Position numbers and translations under genes: made by a program. 48,819 nucleotides of DNA from Lachnospiraceae bacterium. Lineage in GTDB: Bacteria > Bacillota > Clostridia > Lachnospirales > Lachnospiraceae. Below, piece by piece: positions 29,762-38,983 of this stretch. Position 1 is the first letter of the stretch; every line of letters starts with the position of its first letter. The DNA lies in assembly GCA_030540075.1 (NCBI GenBank), contig JAUNWX010000013.1, positions 1 through 48,819 on the forward strand. The letters run 5' to 3'. A model generated the notes under the pieces. The model had not been told where the DNA came from and ran no database searches. It worked only from the letters and a program-made list of their open reading frames with translations.

Positions 29762-31402
29762 TCAACCCCATTCTATCGGCGTCGGTCTCCTCGTGTCGAA
29801 GACGCTCTGCACATCCATGAGGTCGCTGAGCTTCGAATCTTCGCCGCAGTAGTCCTTCCAGAGGCGATAGCCGTCGAGGTTCCGGCGGCCCTGCCGCAGG
29901 CTGTCGCCGCTGATCTGCGTCCATGCCTGCGTGGAGTCGACGTTACAGAAGTAGCGGAAGCCCGCCTTTTCGAGCATCTGGAACTTCTCGTTATCCGCGC
30001 TGTATGGATGCCAGTCCCCGATATCCGCACCGAACGGATAGAGGATGATATCACACGGCTCCGGCATCAGGGTCTCGACATTTCGCTCCCAGCGATCCGT
30101 GTCCCGTGTGAGATCCGCGAGGCTCCGGTTCGTGAAGTTGATGTGGCCCCAGCTGTGCGAGGCGAGCTCGTAGCCGTCCTCCACCAGCACCTTCATCAGC
30201 GTCTTCACCGTCTCCCGATCCGCCTCGATGTTCGGATTCGCTGTATTCTTCGGATCATAGTTCGGCGAGCTCGCATCGTAGGTCTCATCGGTACGATAAC
30301 CGAGCACACCGTTGTAGCCCGTGAACGCCATGATGGCCTTCGCGCCGCGATAGGAGAAATCCGGATGCTCCTCGATGAAATTATCAAGAATCGGCACGAT
30401 GTCATAATCCCCGATGGAGACATTGCCCGCCGCATCCGTGTACTGCAGCTTCAGCTTCCCGTTCTCATCGAGCACCATCTTATCCGCGAAGCCGCGGCCC
30501 TCCATATACTCATAGTAGCAGACGTCGTCCTCCGACATCACAAACGGCTTCTTCCCCTCCGGCAGCATGATCTTCTTCGACACCATCTTCTCCGTGCCGT
30601 CGTCCTGCTTCTGCACCTCCGCGATGTCGTGAAGCCCCACGAGCACGTACCCGCGCTCATACATCTGCTGTAGGATCTTCTCGAACTCCGGGATCGTCGT
30701 CATGACCTGATTGAAGTCCTTGCCCTGCTTGTCATCGGTAAACGCCCGCTCCGTGTCCACCGTCAGGATATGGAAGAATACGTGCGTGATCTCACTGTTG
30801 TCCGCCGCCACCATCGTCGCCGCGGTCGCCTGATACTCTTCGATCCGGCTCAGCGCCTCCGGGTCCTCCTTGTAGTCGGAGTTCGCCAATGTCTCTGCCG
30901 CGGCATCATAGTCATACATCGCAGCGAGCCGATCTGCCTTCGCAAAGAGTGTCGTCCGCGCATCCTGTGGCGCAGCCTCGGTCTCTGCTTCGCTGCCACT
31001 CTCTCCCGAAGCCGCCACCGCGGTCCCGTCGCCTGCATTGGCCTCATCCGACGCAGCACTGCCCGTGTTCAACACACTCTCCTGCGTCTCACCCCGCTTC
31101 CCAGACGAAAGCTTACCACTCAGCGCACGCACGCCGACCACAAGCAGCAGAATCAGATCGATCAGGATAAACGCCGCTAGGATACGGTAGAACCAGGCCC
31201 TCCGCACCCGCGCACGATGCCGTGCCTGACGCTCCGCACGACGCGCCGCCAGCCGCTCCTCATACAGCCGCTCCATCTCCTCCGGATCCGCATCATCCGC
31301 TTCTTCCTCATGCGTGGCATCCTCCAGCACCGCATCATCTATATCAATATCCTGAATATCAAGATCCGGATCCGAACCCCGACCCACATTTTTCTCTCTC
31401 AT
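29762..31402 (-). CDS. Membrane-anchored polysaccharide deacetylase-like protein
   Basis: 546 residues from ATG 31402. A long acidic cytoplasmic N-terminus (DIQDIDIDDAVLEDATHEEE, then an Arg-rich stretch) precedes one transmembrane helix (FYRILAAFILIDLILLLVVG, about residue 73-92). An extracytoplasmic low-complexity linker follows, with the GGCCAATGCA word as Ala-Asn-Ala. The C-terminal 350 residues look like a NodB-type deacetylase fold: AIMAFTGYNGVLGYRT, ELASHSWGHINF (HxxxH), LYPFGADI. The first metal aspartate is not obvious, so activity is uncertain. Probable role in wall glycan modification. Confidence 0.75.
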   Translation of the reverse strand: MREKNVGRGSDPDLDIQDIDIDDAVLEDATHEEEADDADPEEMERLYEERLAARRAERQARHRARVRRAWFYRILAAFILIDLILLLVVGVRALSGKLSSGKRGETQESVLNTGSAASDEANAGDGTAVAASGESGSEAETEAAPQDARTTLFAKADRLAAMYDYDAAAETLANSDYKEDPEALSRIEEYQATAATMVAADNSEITHVFFHILTVDTERAFTDDKQGKDFNQVMTTIPEFEKILQQMYERGYVLVGLHDIAEVQKQDDGTEKMVSKKIMLPEGKKPFVMSEDDVCYYEYMEGRGFADKMVLDENGKLKLQYTDAAGNVSIGDYDIVPILDNFIEEHPDFSYRGAKAIMAFTGYNGVLGYRTDETYDASSPNYDPKNTANPNIEADRETVKTLMKVLVEDGYELASHSWGHINFTNRSLADLTRDTDRWERNVETLMPEPCDIILYPFGADIGDWHPYSADNEKFQMLEKAGFRYFCNVDSTQAWTQISGDSLRQGRRNLDGYRLWKDYCGEDSKLSDLMDVQSVFDTRRPTPIEWG

Positions 31403-31565
31403 AAAAATCACCCGCATCTATAAATAATCTATAAAAGCGCAAACACCTACAAATAACAATTTGTCAATTATGCCTACATCTTAACCCAGAAGCTCCCTAT
31501 AGGCAAGAACGACTTCCTTAAGGTTTTCAGACAGTCAGGGATCCCCATCACACGTAGACTCCCGA

Positions 31566-31593
31566 TTGACATGTCAAGCCCGTCTGCTATAAT
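31566..31593 (+). promoter_or_regulatory. Promoter of the degV gene
   Basis: -35 TTGACA (31566-31571), 16-base spacer, -10 TATAAT (31588-31593). Confidence 0.75.
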
Positions 31594-31633
31594 ATCTAGT
31601 ATTAAAAACTATGTGTTGTTAAAGAGGCGAAGC

Positions 31634-32488
31634 ATGAATTATAAGGTTATAGGTGACAGCTGTTGTGATTATACACCGGCGCTGAAGGCGGATCCGCATT
31701 TTACGATCGTTCCGCTCACGCTGGAAATCGGAGATTATTCCGTCGTGGACGACGACCACTTCGATCAGCTCGATTTTCTGAAGCGTGTCCATGCCTCGCC
31801 GATCGGACCGAAAACCGCCTGCCCGTCTCCGGAAGCCTACATGAAGGCGATGGAAGACAGCGACGCAGAGGAGGTCTATGTCATCACCCTCTCCGAGCAT
31901 CTCTCCGGCTCCTATCAGGCAGCCGTCATCGGAAAGCAGATGTACGAAGAGGAGCACCCAGACGACGGACGAAAGATCTATATTTTCAGCTCCGATACCG
32001 CATCGGCCGGTCAGCTGAATTTCTGCCTTACGATTAAAGAGTTAAAGGAAGCCGGAAAAAGCTTCGACGAGGTCGTCACACTCGTAAACGAAAAGATTAA
32101 GACGATGAAAACCTATTTCGTGCTTGAGTCCCTCGACACCCTCCGGAAGAACGGACGTCTGTCCGCCGTGAAGTCCTTCCTCGCATCCGCCCTCAACATC
32201 AAGCCGATCATGAGTGCCGACGGTGGCGTCATCATCCAGCTCGAGAATCAGCGTGGCATCAATAAGGCGCTGAAGCGTATGTGCCAGATCGCGGTCGAAA
32301 AGGCCGGCGGCCCGGAGAAAACCGCTCTTCTTCGCCTCTGCATCACGCATGTAAACAACCCGGCCCGCGCCGAGTTCGTAAAAGAAGAATTTCAGAAGCT
32401 TGCCACCTTCCGCGAGATCGTGATCACCGACGCCATGGGCGTTGCGACCGTCTACGCAGAGGACGGCGGCATCGTCATCGGACTTTGA
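31634..32488 (+). CDS. degV: DegV family fatty-acid-binding protein
   Basis: 284 residues from ATG 31634 (AGAGGCG upstream). Typical DegV/FakB architecture: N-terminal VIGDSCCDYTPAL, VDDDHFDQLDFL, the SPIGPKTACPSPEAYM motif, ITLSEHLSGSYQAAVIGKQM, SSDTASAGQ, and LESLDTLRKNGRLSAVKSFL. These proteins bind a single fatty acid and in several Firmicutes deliver it to the FakA kinase. No fakA is in the window. Its own promoter and convergent terminators make it monocistronic. Confidence 0.93.
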   Translation: MNYKVIGDSCCDYTPALKADPHFTIVPLTLEIGDYSVVDDDHFDQLDFLKRVHASPIGPKTACPSPEAYMKAMEDSDAEEVYVITLSEHLSGSYQAAVIGKQMYEEEHPDDGRKIYIFSSDTASAGQLNFCLTIKELKEAGKSFDEVVTLVNEKIKTMKTYFVLESLDTLRKNGRLSAVKSFLASALNIKPIMSADGGVIIQLENQRGINKALKRMCQIAVEKAGGPEKTALLRLCITHVNNPARAEFVKEEFQKLATFREIVITDAMGVATVYAEDGGIVIGL

Positions 32489-32511
32489 TACTTAAAGAAA
32501 ACCGTAATAAA

Positions 32512-32580
32512 TCAGCCGGGGTGACTTCTTCACCCCGGCTGAACTGTTAAAGAAAGACCAGGCCACCCGGCCTGGTTTTC
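32512..32580. terminator. Two hairpins between convergent genes
   Basis: First hairpin 32512-32542: TCAGCCGGGGTG/CACCCCGGCTGA. Second 32560-32580: CCAGGCC loop GGCCTGG followed by TTTTC on the plus strand and, on the minus strand, by TCTTTCTTT. Together they end the degV (+) and PrsA-like (-) transcripts. Confidence 0.85.
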
Positions 32581-32582
32581 AT

Positions 32583-33563
32583 TTAGAACGAAATATTTGC
32601 ATCAAATAGTGCAAAGAAATTATCGGCGTCGCTTTCCGGATGTGCCGTGAGATCGATTTCCTTCCAGAACGGCTCACGGAAACGGACGATATGCTCGTCG
32701 GCGTACGCCGTATACTGCTTGAGGAGCGCATTTGAGCGGATCGTTTCCTCGAGCTTTTTCTTCCGCTCGAGGGTCGCCGCCTCATCGTAGGCGTCGATGC
32801 ACTTCAGGATATAGTATTTCCCATCCTGCTCGATGATATCCGAGATCTGTCCCTCCTCGAGGGCGAAGGCTGCCTGGTAGATGGCGTCCTCCTTCTCGGA
32901 CTTCGCGAGCGTCTTCTCGATGTTCGGGTCCTCGCTGTTCTGACGCGCGTAGTAGGAGAAGTTTGCGCCTGAAACATTCACCTGCTGCAGAAGCTGCTCT
33001 GCGAGCAGCTCATCCGATACCACGATTTCCTGCACACGGATGATCTTCGCATCCGCATCCGAGACCTCGGAATCCACATCCGAGATCAGGTACTCGGCGG
33101 TCTTACACGCGACGAAATACTCGGTGTAGATCGAGACGACATCGTCGAGCGTGCAGTTTCCCATGAAGGCCATATCCTCTGCGCTGAGACCGTCGTAGAA
33201 GTCGTTCGCGACGGTACGGATCTTCTCCATATCCGTCGAGGTCGCGATGATGCCCTTCTCGGTCGCCAGCAGATTCAGTGTCTTGATGTCCTGAAGAAAC
33301 TCCTTCATCTTCGCGACGAAGTATGGACCGTAGGTACTCTCCTGCTGGTTTTCCACCGGCAGATCCCAGATTTCCGCACCGAGCTGGTTCTGATAGCGGT
33401 TTCGTTCGGAGCCGATCACGATCATCGCCTGTGCCTCCGTATAGCCATCGACCTCCTCGGTTTTACCTGTGATCTCGATGCCCTTACACGAAATGAAGCT
33501 GCATGCTATCAGCACGCAGCTCAGTACAAGCTCTGTTTTCTTGAAAAGTCGTTTAAACCTCAT
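32583..33563 (-). CDS. PrsA/SurA-like parvulin lipoprotein
   Basis: 326 residues. It starts with a lipoprotein signal (KKTELVLSCVLIACSFISCKG; the lipobox Cys is probably the one before KG). The central helical region (LLATEKGIIATSTDMEKIRT) is of SurA N-domain type. A parvulin-like domain follows at about 165-265: IIRVQEIVVSDELLAEQLLQ, FSYYARQNSEDPNIEKTL, FALEEGQISDIIEQDGKYYI. It is an extracytoplasmic foldase for secreted proteins. Some parvulin active-site positions look diverged. It follows the DUF212 gene after 15 bases, so the two are probably co-transcribed. Confidence 0.82.
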   Translation of the reverse strand: MRFKRLFKKTELVLSCVLIACSFISCKGIEITGKTEEVDGYTEAQAMIVIGSERNRYQNQLGAEIWDLPVENQQESTYGPYFVAKMKEFLQDIKTLNLLATEKGIIATSTDMEKIRTVANDFYDGLSAEDMAFMGNCTLDDVVSIYTEYFVACKTAEYLISDVDSEVSDADAKIIRVQEIVVSDELLAEQLLQQVNVSGANFSYYARQNSEDPNIEKTLAKSEKEDAIYQAAFALEEGQISDIIEQDGKYYILKCIDAYDEAATLERKKKLEETIRSNALLKQYTAYADEHIVRFREPFWKEIDLTAHPESDADNFFALFDANISF

Positions 33564-33578
33564 TCAGTAGTTCTTTCT

Positions 33579-34037
33579 TTAATAAAAACCGCGCATCCAG
33601 AAGGCCGTGACGATGCCGAGGATCGCGCCCATCAGCACCTGCAGTGGTGTGTGGCCGACGTACTCCTTCAGCTTCATCTGAAACTCCTCCGGCTTCCAGT
33701 TAAACGGGTTATCCTCGAGGATCTTGTTGAGCAGCACCGCCTGCTTTCCGGTCTCCATGCGTACACCGGTCGCGTCGTACATGACGACGCTGGCCAGGAT
33801 AAAGCTGACCGCAAAGGCCGGCGACTGGAGTCCATACTGGAGTGCGGCGGCGGTCGTCAGCGCCACGACCGTAGAGGTGTGGCTCGACGGCATCCCACCG
33901 GATCCGGTGAGACGTTCCCAGCTGATGCCATGGTTTAAGTAGGCATCCAGCGCGGTTTTGATCACCTGCGCGAGAAACCAAGAAACCACCGCCGCCATCA
34001 GCATATAGTTCTGTAATAAGTCATCCAAAAAATTCAT
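33579..34037 (-). CDS. Divergent PAP2-family membrane protein (DUF212)
   Basis: 152 residues with four hydrophobic segments. The family signature GGMPSSHTSTVVALTTA is at residues 47-63, with YDATGVRMETGKQA near residue 90 and GHTPLQVLMGAILGI near the end. These correspond to the divergent PAP2/YuiD family related to acid phosphatases. The physiological substrate is not known; a lipid phosphate is a reasonable guess. It directly precedes the PrsA-like gene. Confidence 0.9.
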   Translation of the reverse strand: MNFLDDLLQNYMLMAAVVSWFLAQVIKTALDAYLNHGISWERLTGSGGMPSSHTSTVVALTTAAALQYGLQSPAFAVSFILASVVMYDATGVRMETGKQAVLLNKILEDNPFNWKPEEFQMKLKEYVGHTPLQVLMGAILGIVTAFWMRGFY

Positions 34038-34063
34038 CTAGTCTGTTCTTTCATGATGTAAAA

Positions 34064-34110
34064 AGGCATCCACGAGCCTCTCCGCGCTTCGCGCGGCACT
34101 CCCCCGTGAT
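34064..34110. repeat. ATCACGGGG double-hairpin element, copy 2
   Basis: Shares its right end (GGCACTCCCCCGTGAT) and left end (AGGCATC) with 19975-20022. The inner hairpin CCGCGC TTC GCGCGG has a different sequence but the same position. It is five bases from the glgA stop and ends in TTTTT on the minus strand, so it may terminate glgA. Confidence 0.6.
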
Positions 34111-34115
34111 CAGTA

Positions 34116-35561
34116 TCAGTACCCTATCAGCCAGTCATACAGCTCCTGATACTTCATGGCACTGGTTCTCCAGGAGTAGTCCGCCGCCATCGCACGGTCC
34201 ACGAGCTTGTTCCACTCACGCTTATGATCGTAGTATACGCTCTCGGCGTAGCGGATCGTGCCGAGCATCTCATGTGCGTTGTAGTTCGAGAAGGAGAAGC
34301 CGGTTCCGGTATCCTCGTACTCGTTGTACGGCTGTACGGTATCGCGCAGTCCACCGGTCTCACGTACGATCGGAACGGTTCCGTAGCGGAGGGCGATCAG
34401 CTGGCTGAGTCCGCACGGCTCGAAGAGCGACGGCATCAGATATGCATCGCAGGAAGCATAGATCTTATGGCTGATTTCATTGGAATAATAAATCTGCGCG
34501 GAGACCTTATCATGGTACTTCCAGTCATAGTGACGGAACATATTCTCGTACTTCTCATCACCGGTACCGAGCACCACGAACTGGATATCGTCCTGACAGA
34601 GCTCATCCATGATACACTCGACGAGATCGAGACCCTTCTGGTCGGTGAGACGGGATACGATTCCGATCATCATCTTGCCCGGATCCACGTTCATGCCGAA
34701 CTGCTCCTGCAGTGCCTTCTTGTTCTTCGCCTTCTCCTTACGGAAGTTACGTGCGTTGAACGGCTTTACGAGGTACTTATCCGTCTCCGGATTCCAGTCA
34801 TCATAGTCGATACCGTTGACGATACCGCGGAGGTCATGCGCACGTGCGCGGAGCAGTCCATCGAGGCCCTCGCCGTAGAACGGCATCTTGATCTCCTCGG
34901 CGTAGGTATCGGAAACCGTCGTGATCGCGTCGGCATAAACGATACCACCCTTCAGGAGGTTACCATCCTTCTTACACTCGAGCTTATCCGGTGTGAAGTA
35001 GTAGTCGGACAGCTGGGTGAAGCGCTGGATCGTCTTCACATCCCAAACGCCCTGAAACTTCAGGTTGTGGATCGTGATCACTGACTTGATGGAGCGATAG
35101 TACTCTCCGCCGGCGAAACGATCGTGGAGAAGCACCGGAACGAGACCGGTCTGCCAGTCGTGGCAGTGAATCACATCCGGATGCCAGTCGAGCAGCGGCA
35201 GCGCAGACAGTGCTGCATAGCAGAAGAAGCAGAACTTCTCGAGATCCCAGTACCAGTCACCGTATGGACGGTCACCGGAGAAATACGACTCGTTGTCGAT
35301 GAAGTAGTAAATCACGCCCTGGTGCTCATACTTCAGGATACCGACATAGCGATCCTGTCCGAGATAGTTCATATAGAAGTGGGTCACGTACTCCATCTTC
35401 TGGCGCCACTCCCACGGGATGCACATATACTTCGGAATCATGACGCGGCAGTCATAGTACTGCTTGTCGATGGTCTTCGGAAGTGAGCCGACGACGTCCG
35501 CGAGTCCGCCCGTCTTGATGAAAGGTACGGCCTCCGATGCGAGCATGAGTATGTTTTTCAT
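34116..35561 (-). CDS. glgA: Glycogen synthase (ADP-glucose type)
   Basis: 481 residues from ATG 35561, with GGAGG upstream. GT5 glycosyltransferase: N-terminal KTGGLADVVGSLPK with Lys16 for ADP-glucose, CHDWQTGLVPVLLHD, ITIHNLKFQG, TTVSDTYAEEI, NGIDYDDWNPETD, GIVSRLTDQKGLDLV, and the C-terminal SLFEPCGLSQLIALRYGTVP with the conserved glutamate, then TGGLRDTV. It extends alpha-1,4-glucan from ADP-glucose. Other glycogen genes are absent nearby, so it is a stand-alone gene. Confidence 0.95.
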   Translation of the reverse strand: MKNILMLASEAVPFIKTGGLADVVGSLPKTIDKQYYDCRVMIPKYMCIPWEWRQKMEYVTHFYMNYLGQDRYVGILKYEHQGVIYYFIDNESYFSGDRPYGDWYWDLEKFCFFCYAALSALPLLDWHPDVIHCHDWQTGLVPVLLHDRFAGGEYYRSIKSVITIHNLKFQGVWDVKTIQRFTQLSDYYFTPDKLECKKDGNLLKGGIVYADAITTVSDTYAEEIKMPFYGEGLDGLLRARAHDLRGIVNGIDYDDWNPETDKYLVKPFNARNFRKEKAKNKKALQEQFGMNVDPGKMMIGIVSRLTDQKGLDLVECIMDELCQDDIQFVVLGTGDEKYENMFRHYDWKYHDKVSAQIYYSNEISHKIYASCDAYLMPSLFEPCGLSQLIALRYGTVPIVRETGGLRDTVQPYNEYEDTGTGFSFSNYNAHEMLGTIRYAESVYYDHKREWNKLVDRAMAADYSWRTSAMKYQELYDWLIGY

Positions 35562-35775
35562 TATAGTCCTCCGGTCCATATTTCTTAAATAGAAATATAA
35601 ATTATAGATAGCTTCTATTTTAATCCTTCGTGAAACGCTTAGCAAGGCTTTTAGTTTCGTTCGGCCAATGCCATCGACCGGCACGTACATCTCCGCCCGC
35701 GTGGTCGCACATCACCACTTTCCATCCAGATTCTTCCTTCGTACGGTCGCCTGCCCACCACTTTCGTTCGGCGCA

Positions 35776-37428
35776 TCACCGCCCACGTGCCAGCTTCTTC
35801 AGCTCCCGCGCGTTTGCGAGCACCGCCTCCGTGATCTGACCGCCCGCAAGCAGTCGTGCAAGCTCCAGGACAGAATCCTCCTCGGAGAGCGCATGGATCC
35901 TGGTATGCGTATGGCCGTCGGACACCGACTTCTCGATGCAGAAATGCTGATCTGCCTTCGCCGCGATCTGCGGAAGGTGTGTGATCAGGATGACCTGGTG
36001 AAGCTGCGCGATCTTCCGAAGCTTTTCCGAGACCTTCTCTGCCGTCCGACCGGAGATACCGGTATCGATCTCGTCGAAGATCAGGGTCGGGATCTCATCG
36101 CTGTCGGCCAGCACGGTCTTGATGGACAGCATGATACGGCTGAGCTCACCACCGGACGCGACCTCACTGAGCGGTCGCAGCGGCTCACCCGGGTTCAGGC
36201 TCACGACGAAATGAGCCTCATCCATACCATTCGCCCCCGGCTCCTTCAGTGCGCTGAGCGGAAGCTCGAAACGGATATCCAGAAAGCCCATCTCCGACAG
36301 CTCCTGCCGGATGCGTTCACTCAGCTGCTTCGCGCCCTGTTCACGGGCCTTCGTGAGCTCGGCACAGCGTACCCGAAGCACGGTCTCCGCCTTCGCCACG
36401 GCCTTCTCACAGCGTGCTCGTGCCGCATCATAGTCCTCGAGCTCAGCAAGGCGCTGCTTCTTCGCCGCGAGGGTCTCCTCCACCTTCGCGACGGTTCCGC
36501 CATACTTCATCATGATCGAGCGGATATAGTCGAGCCGCTCGGTGACCTGCTGGAAGTCCTCCTCGTCGTACTCGTTGTTCTCCATATAGTGGTCGAGGGC
36601 ACGCACGGTATCCTCGGAAATCGAGGAGAGATCATACAGGCTGTCGCTGATGTCCTGAAGCACGCTGTCGTACTGGAGGGCATCCTGCATCTCGTGGATG
36701 GCCGACGAAAAATCGACGCCGTCGAGGATCTCCCGCGTCCGCGCGACGGAGCCATAGATGCGCTGCGCATTCTGGTACTTCCGGTACTTCTGGGCAAGCT
36801 CTTCCTCCTCACCTTCCCGGAGCGCCGCCTTCTCGATATCGTCGATCTCGAACTGAAGGAAATCGAGCTCCCGCTGGCGCTGTCCCTCGTCCATGTCGAA
36901 GCCCGCGAGCTTCTCCCGGAGCGCGGTCCAGTCATGGTACTTCTCTGCGATCTCCGCGCGCAGTGCCCCGGTCTCCCGCTGCTGAAAATCGTCGAGGATC
37001 TTCAGATGGTAGCCGTCCCGGAGCAGGGACTGGTGCTCATGCTGCCCGTGGATGTCGATGAGGAGCTCCGTCACCTTCCGGAGCTTCGCGAGCGTCACGG
37101 TCTCATCATTGATCTTGATCTCCGAACGCGTGGCCGAGATCTTCCGGCGGATGATGAGCTGCCCGTCCTCCGGCTCGATGTCGAGCGCCCGCAGCTTCCC
37201 GACGAGTTCCTCACTGAAATCGCCGAAGACGAGCTCCACGAGTCCATACGGCTGGCCGCTGCGGATCATGTCCCGGCTGGCCTTCGAGCCCAGCGCGAGA
37301 TTGATGGAGCCGATGAGGATGGACTTTCCGGCACCCGTTTCACCGGTCAGAATATTGAGCCCGGGCTCGAACTCCACCTCCGCGGAGTCGATCAGGGCGA
37401 GATCCTTTACATGAAGATGATATAACAT
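35776..37428 (-). CDS. recN: DNA repair protein RecN
   Basis: 550 residues; GGAGG lies eight bases before ATG 37428. SMC-like ATPase with Walker A GETGAGKS at 29-36, a coiled-coil middle (about 155-370) and the C-terminal EVASGGELSRIMLSIK signature plus Walker B TLIFDEIDTGISG. It binds DNA ends during double-strand-break repair. It is the last gene of the asp23-recN cluster. In naturally transformable bacteria RecN also aids transformation, relevant to comEA at 48.3 kb. Confidence 0.96.
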   Translation of the reverse strand: MLYHLHVKDLALIDSAEVEFEPGLNILTGETGAGKSILIGSINLALGSKASRDMIRSGQPYGLVELVFGDFSEELVGKLRALDIEPEDGQLIIRRKISATRSEIKINDETVTLAKLRKVTELLIDIHGQHEHQSLLRDGYHLKILDDFQQRETGALRAEIAEKYHDWTALREKLAGFDMDEGQRQRELDFLQFEIDDIEKAALREGEEEELAQKYRKYQNAQRIYGSVARTREILDGVDFSSAIHEMQDALQYDSVLQDISDSLYDLSSISEDTVRALDHYMENNEYDEEDFQQVTERLDYIRSIMMKYGGTVAKVEETLAAKKQRLAELEDYDAARARCEKAVAKAETVLRVRCAELTKAREQGAKQLSERIRQELSEMGFLDIRFELPLSALKEPGANGMDEAHFVVSLNPGEPLRPLSEVASGGELSRIMLSIKTVLADSDEIPTLIFDEIDTGISGRTAEKVSEKLRKIAQLHQVILITHLPQIAAKADQHFCIEKSVSDGHTHTRIHALSEEDSVLELARLLAGGQITEAVLANARELKKLARGR

Positions 37429-37465
37429 ATGCGTTTCCTCCGAAACTTCCGTTATATGTAGTAAG

Positions 37466-37487
37466 ACCGGACGCCGTAGCGTCCGGC
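37466..37487 (-). terminator. GC-rich hairpin between argR and recN
   Basis: CCGGACGC CGTA GCGTCCGG, without a T-run. It may attenuate rather than stop transcription into recN. Confidence 0.45.
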
Positions 37488-37546
37488 CTGCACGATTCTT
37501 CCACCTGCGTATTCTGCGGTCAGATCATCGGTACCCGGATGCTCCG

Positions 37547-38005
37547 TCAGTTCTTCTCACCGAGAAGCCCCCGGACCTTCTGCATGATATGCTCCGCATC
37601 GTCACCGTTTTTCGTCGCACACATGATGGTATCATCGCCGGCCAGCGTGCCAACGATTTCCTCGAAGCGGAAGTGGTCGAGCGCCGCCGCAACCGCGTTC
37701 GCCATACCGGACATGGTGCGGATCACCAGCAGGTTTCCCGCCGTATCCATGCTCATCAGCGCCTCGCGCAGTACACGGATATACTTATCGGAGTAGGCCT
37801 GCTCCTCCGGCTCGAGCAGCTGGTAGTACTGTACGCCACCCGGTCCCGGGACCTTGCTGAGCTTGAGCTCCTTGATATCACGGGAGACCGTCGCCTGCGT
37901 CACCTTATAGCCTTCCTGATTCAGGATATCCGCCAGCTCCTCCTGCGTCGCGATGCGCGTATGCTGCACGAGATCGATGATTTTCTGATGTCTGGATTTC
38001 TTCAT
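37547..38005 (-). CDS. argR: Arginine repressor ArgR
   Basis: 152 residues from ATG 38005 (AGAGG upstream). N-terminal winged helix (KIIDLVQHTRIATQEELADI, then ATVSRDIKELKLSKV) and C-terminal oligomerisation/arginine-binding domain with GTLAGDDTIMCAT near residue 125. The conserved GT(I/L)AGDDT motif is intact. It represses arginine synthesis and activates catabolism. ArgR next to recN is standard in Bacillota and also regulates the local operon in some species. Confidence 0.95.
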   Translation of the reverse strand: MKKSRHQKIIDLVQHTRIATQEELADILNQEGYKVTQATVSRDIKELKLSKVPGPGGVQYYQLLEPEEQAYSDKYIRVLREALMSMDTAGNLLVIRTMSGMANAVAAALDHFRFEEIVGTLAGDDTIMCATKNGDDAEHIMQKVRGLLGEKN

Positions 38006-38118
38006 TTGTAAACCTCTTCTGGATGCTGCCATCCTGCGGCAGCGCTCGTATCACCGGTGTCCTGCGTCCTTCGGACGCACCCGTGGTCCTCTGTGGGCAG
38101 CTCTGATGCCCGCGTGTA

Positions 38119-38934
38119 TCAGTCTTCGCCGTCCATCTTCTCGCGCAGGGTCTCCAGGAAGCTGGACGCACGGAGCTTCACGAAGGTAGTCATCTCATTC
38201 GCACGCCGTACCTTCACGACGTCGCCCGGCTGCAGACGCACGATCCGCTCACCGTCGAAGGCCACGATTTCATTTTCTGATTCGATGCGCACCTCGATAT
38301 GGCTGGTGTCCGGCAGGATCACCGGCCGGCTGTTCGTCGAGTGGGCGCAGATCGGCGTCATGATGATGACACTGGTCTCCGGTGCCGCGATCGGCCCGCC
38401 CGCTGACAGATTATAGGCTGTCGAGCCGGTCGGCGTCGCGAAGAGGATGCCATCCGCCGTATAGTGACGGAGCTCCTCGCCATCGCAGAACACTGTGAAG
38501 CGAAGCACGCTGATGCCCTCGCAGCGTGAGATCAGGATCTCGTTCAGCGCGGTTCCACGGCTGATCACCTCGCCGTTACGACGCACACTGCCATGCAGCA
38601 TGGCGCGGACATCGCGTGTATAGTCATGCGCGAGGAGCCGGTCGAGTGCCTCCGGGATCTGTGCCGCCTGCGAGACCTGGGTCAGATACCCCAGGTGGCC
38701 TGCATTGACCCCGAGCAGCGGTGTATCCTGCCCGCGCAGCACACCCGCGAGGCGAAGCATCGTGCCGTCGCCGCCGATCGAGATGATGGCGTCCGCATCC
38801 GAGAAATCATCCCGCGTATACTCACCATAGAGTGCCTTCACATACACGCCCCGTGCCTCGAGGTACTGTCGGATGCTCTCCGCATAGCTGCAGGACTCCG
38901 GCTTTTTCGCATTTACTACCAGTGTGATATTCAT
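38119..38934 (-). CDS. nadK: NAD kinase
   Basis: 271 residues. GGDGTML at 54-60, LGVNAGHLGYLT, the NEILISR motif, and the glycine-rich nucleotide region TPTGSTAYNLSAGGPI near 168-183. It phosphorylates NAD to NADP. It lies between tlyA and argR, the standard order in clostridial genomes. The C-terminus is slightly extended by a charged tail (LREKMDGED). Confidence 0.95.
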   Translation of the reverse strand: MNITLVVNAKKPESCSYAESIRQYLEARGVYVKALYGEYTRDDFSDADAIISIGGDGTMLRLAGVLRGQDTPLLGVNAGHLGYLTQVSQAAQIPEALDRLLAHDYTRDVRAMLHGSVRRNGEVISRGTALNEILISRCEGISVLRFTVFCDGEELRHYTADGILFATPTGSTAYNLSAGGPIAAPETSVIIMTPICAHSTNSRPVILPDTSHIEVRIESENEIVAFDGERIVRLQPGDVVKVRRANEMTTFVKLRASSFLETLREKMDGED

Positions 38935-38983
38935 GTCTCATCATCTCCCGAACCACATGGTCTTCTGTAGCGTCGCAGCGCCC

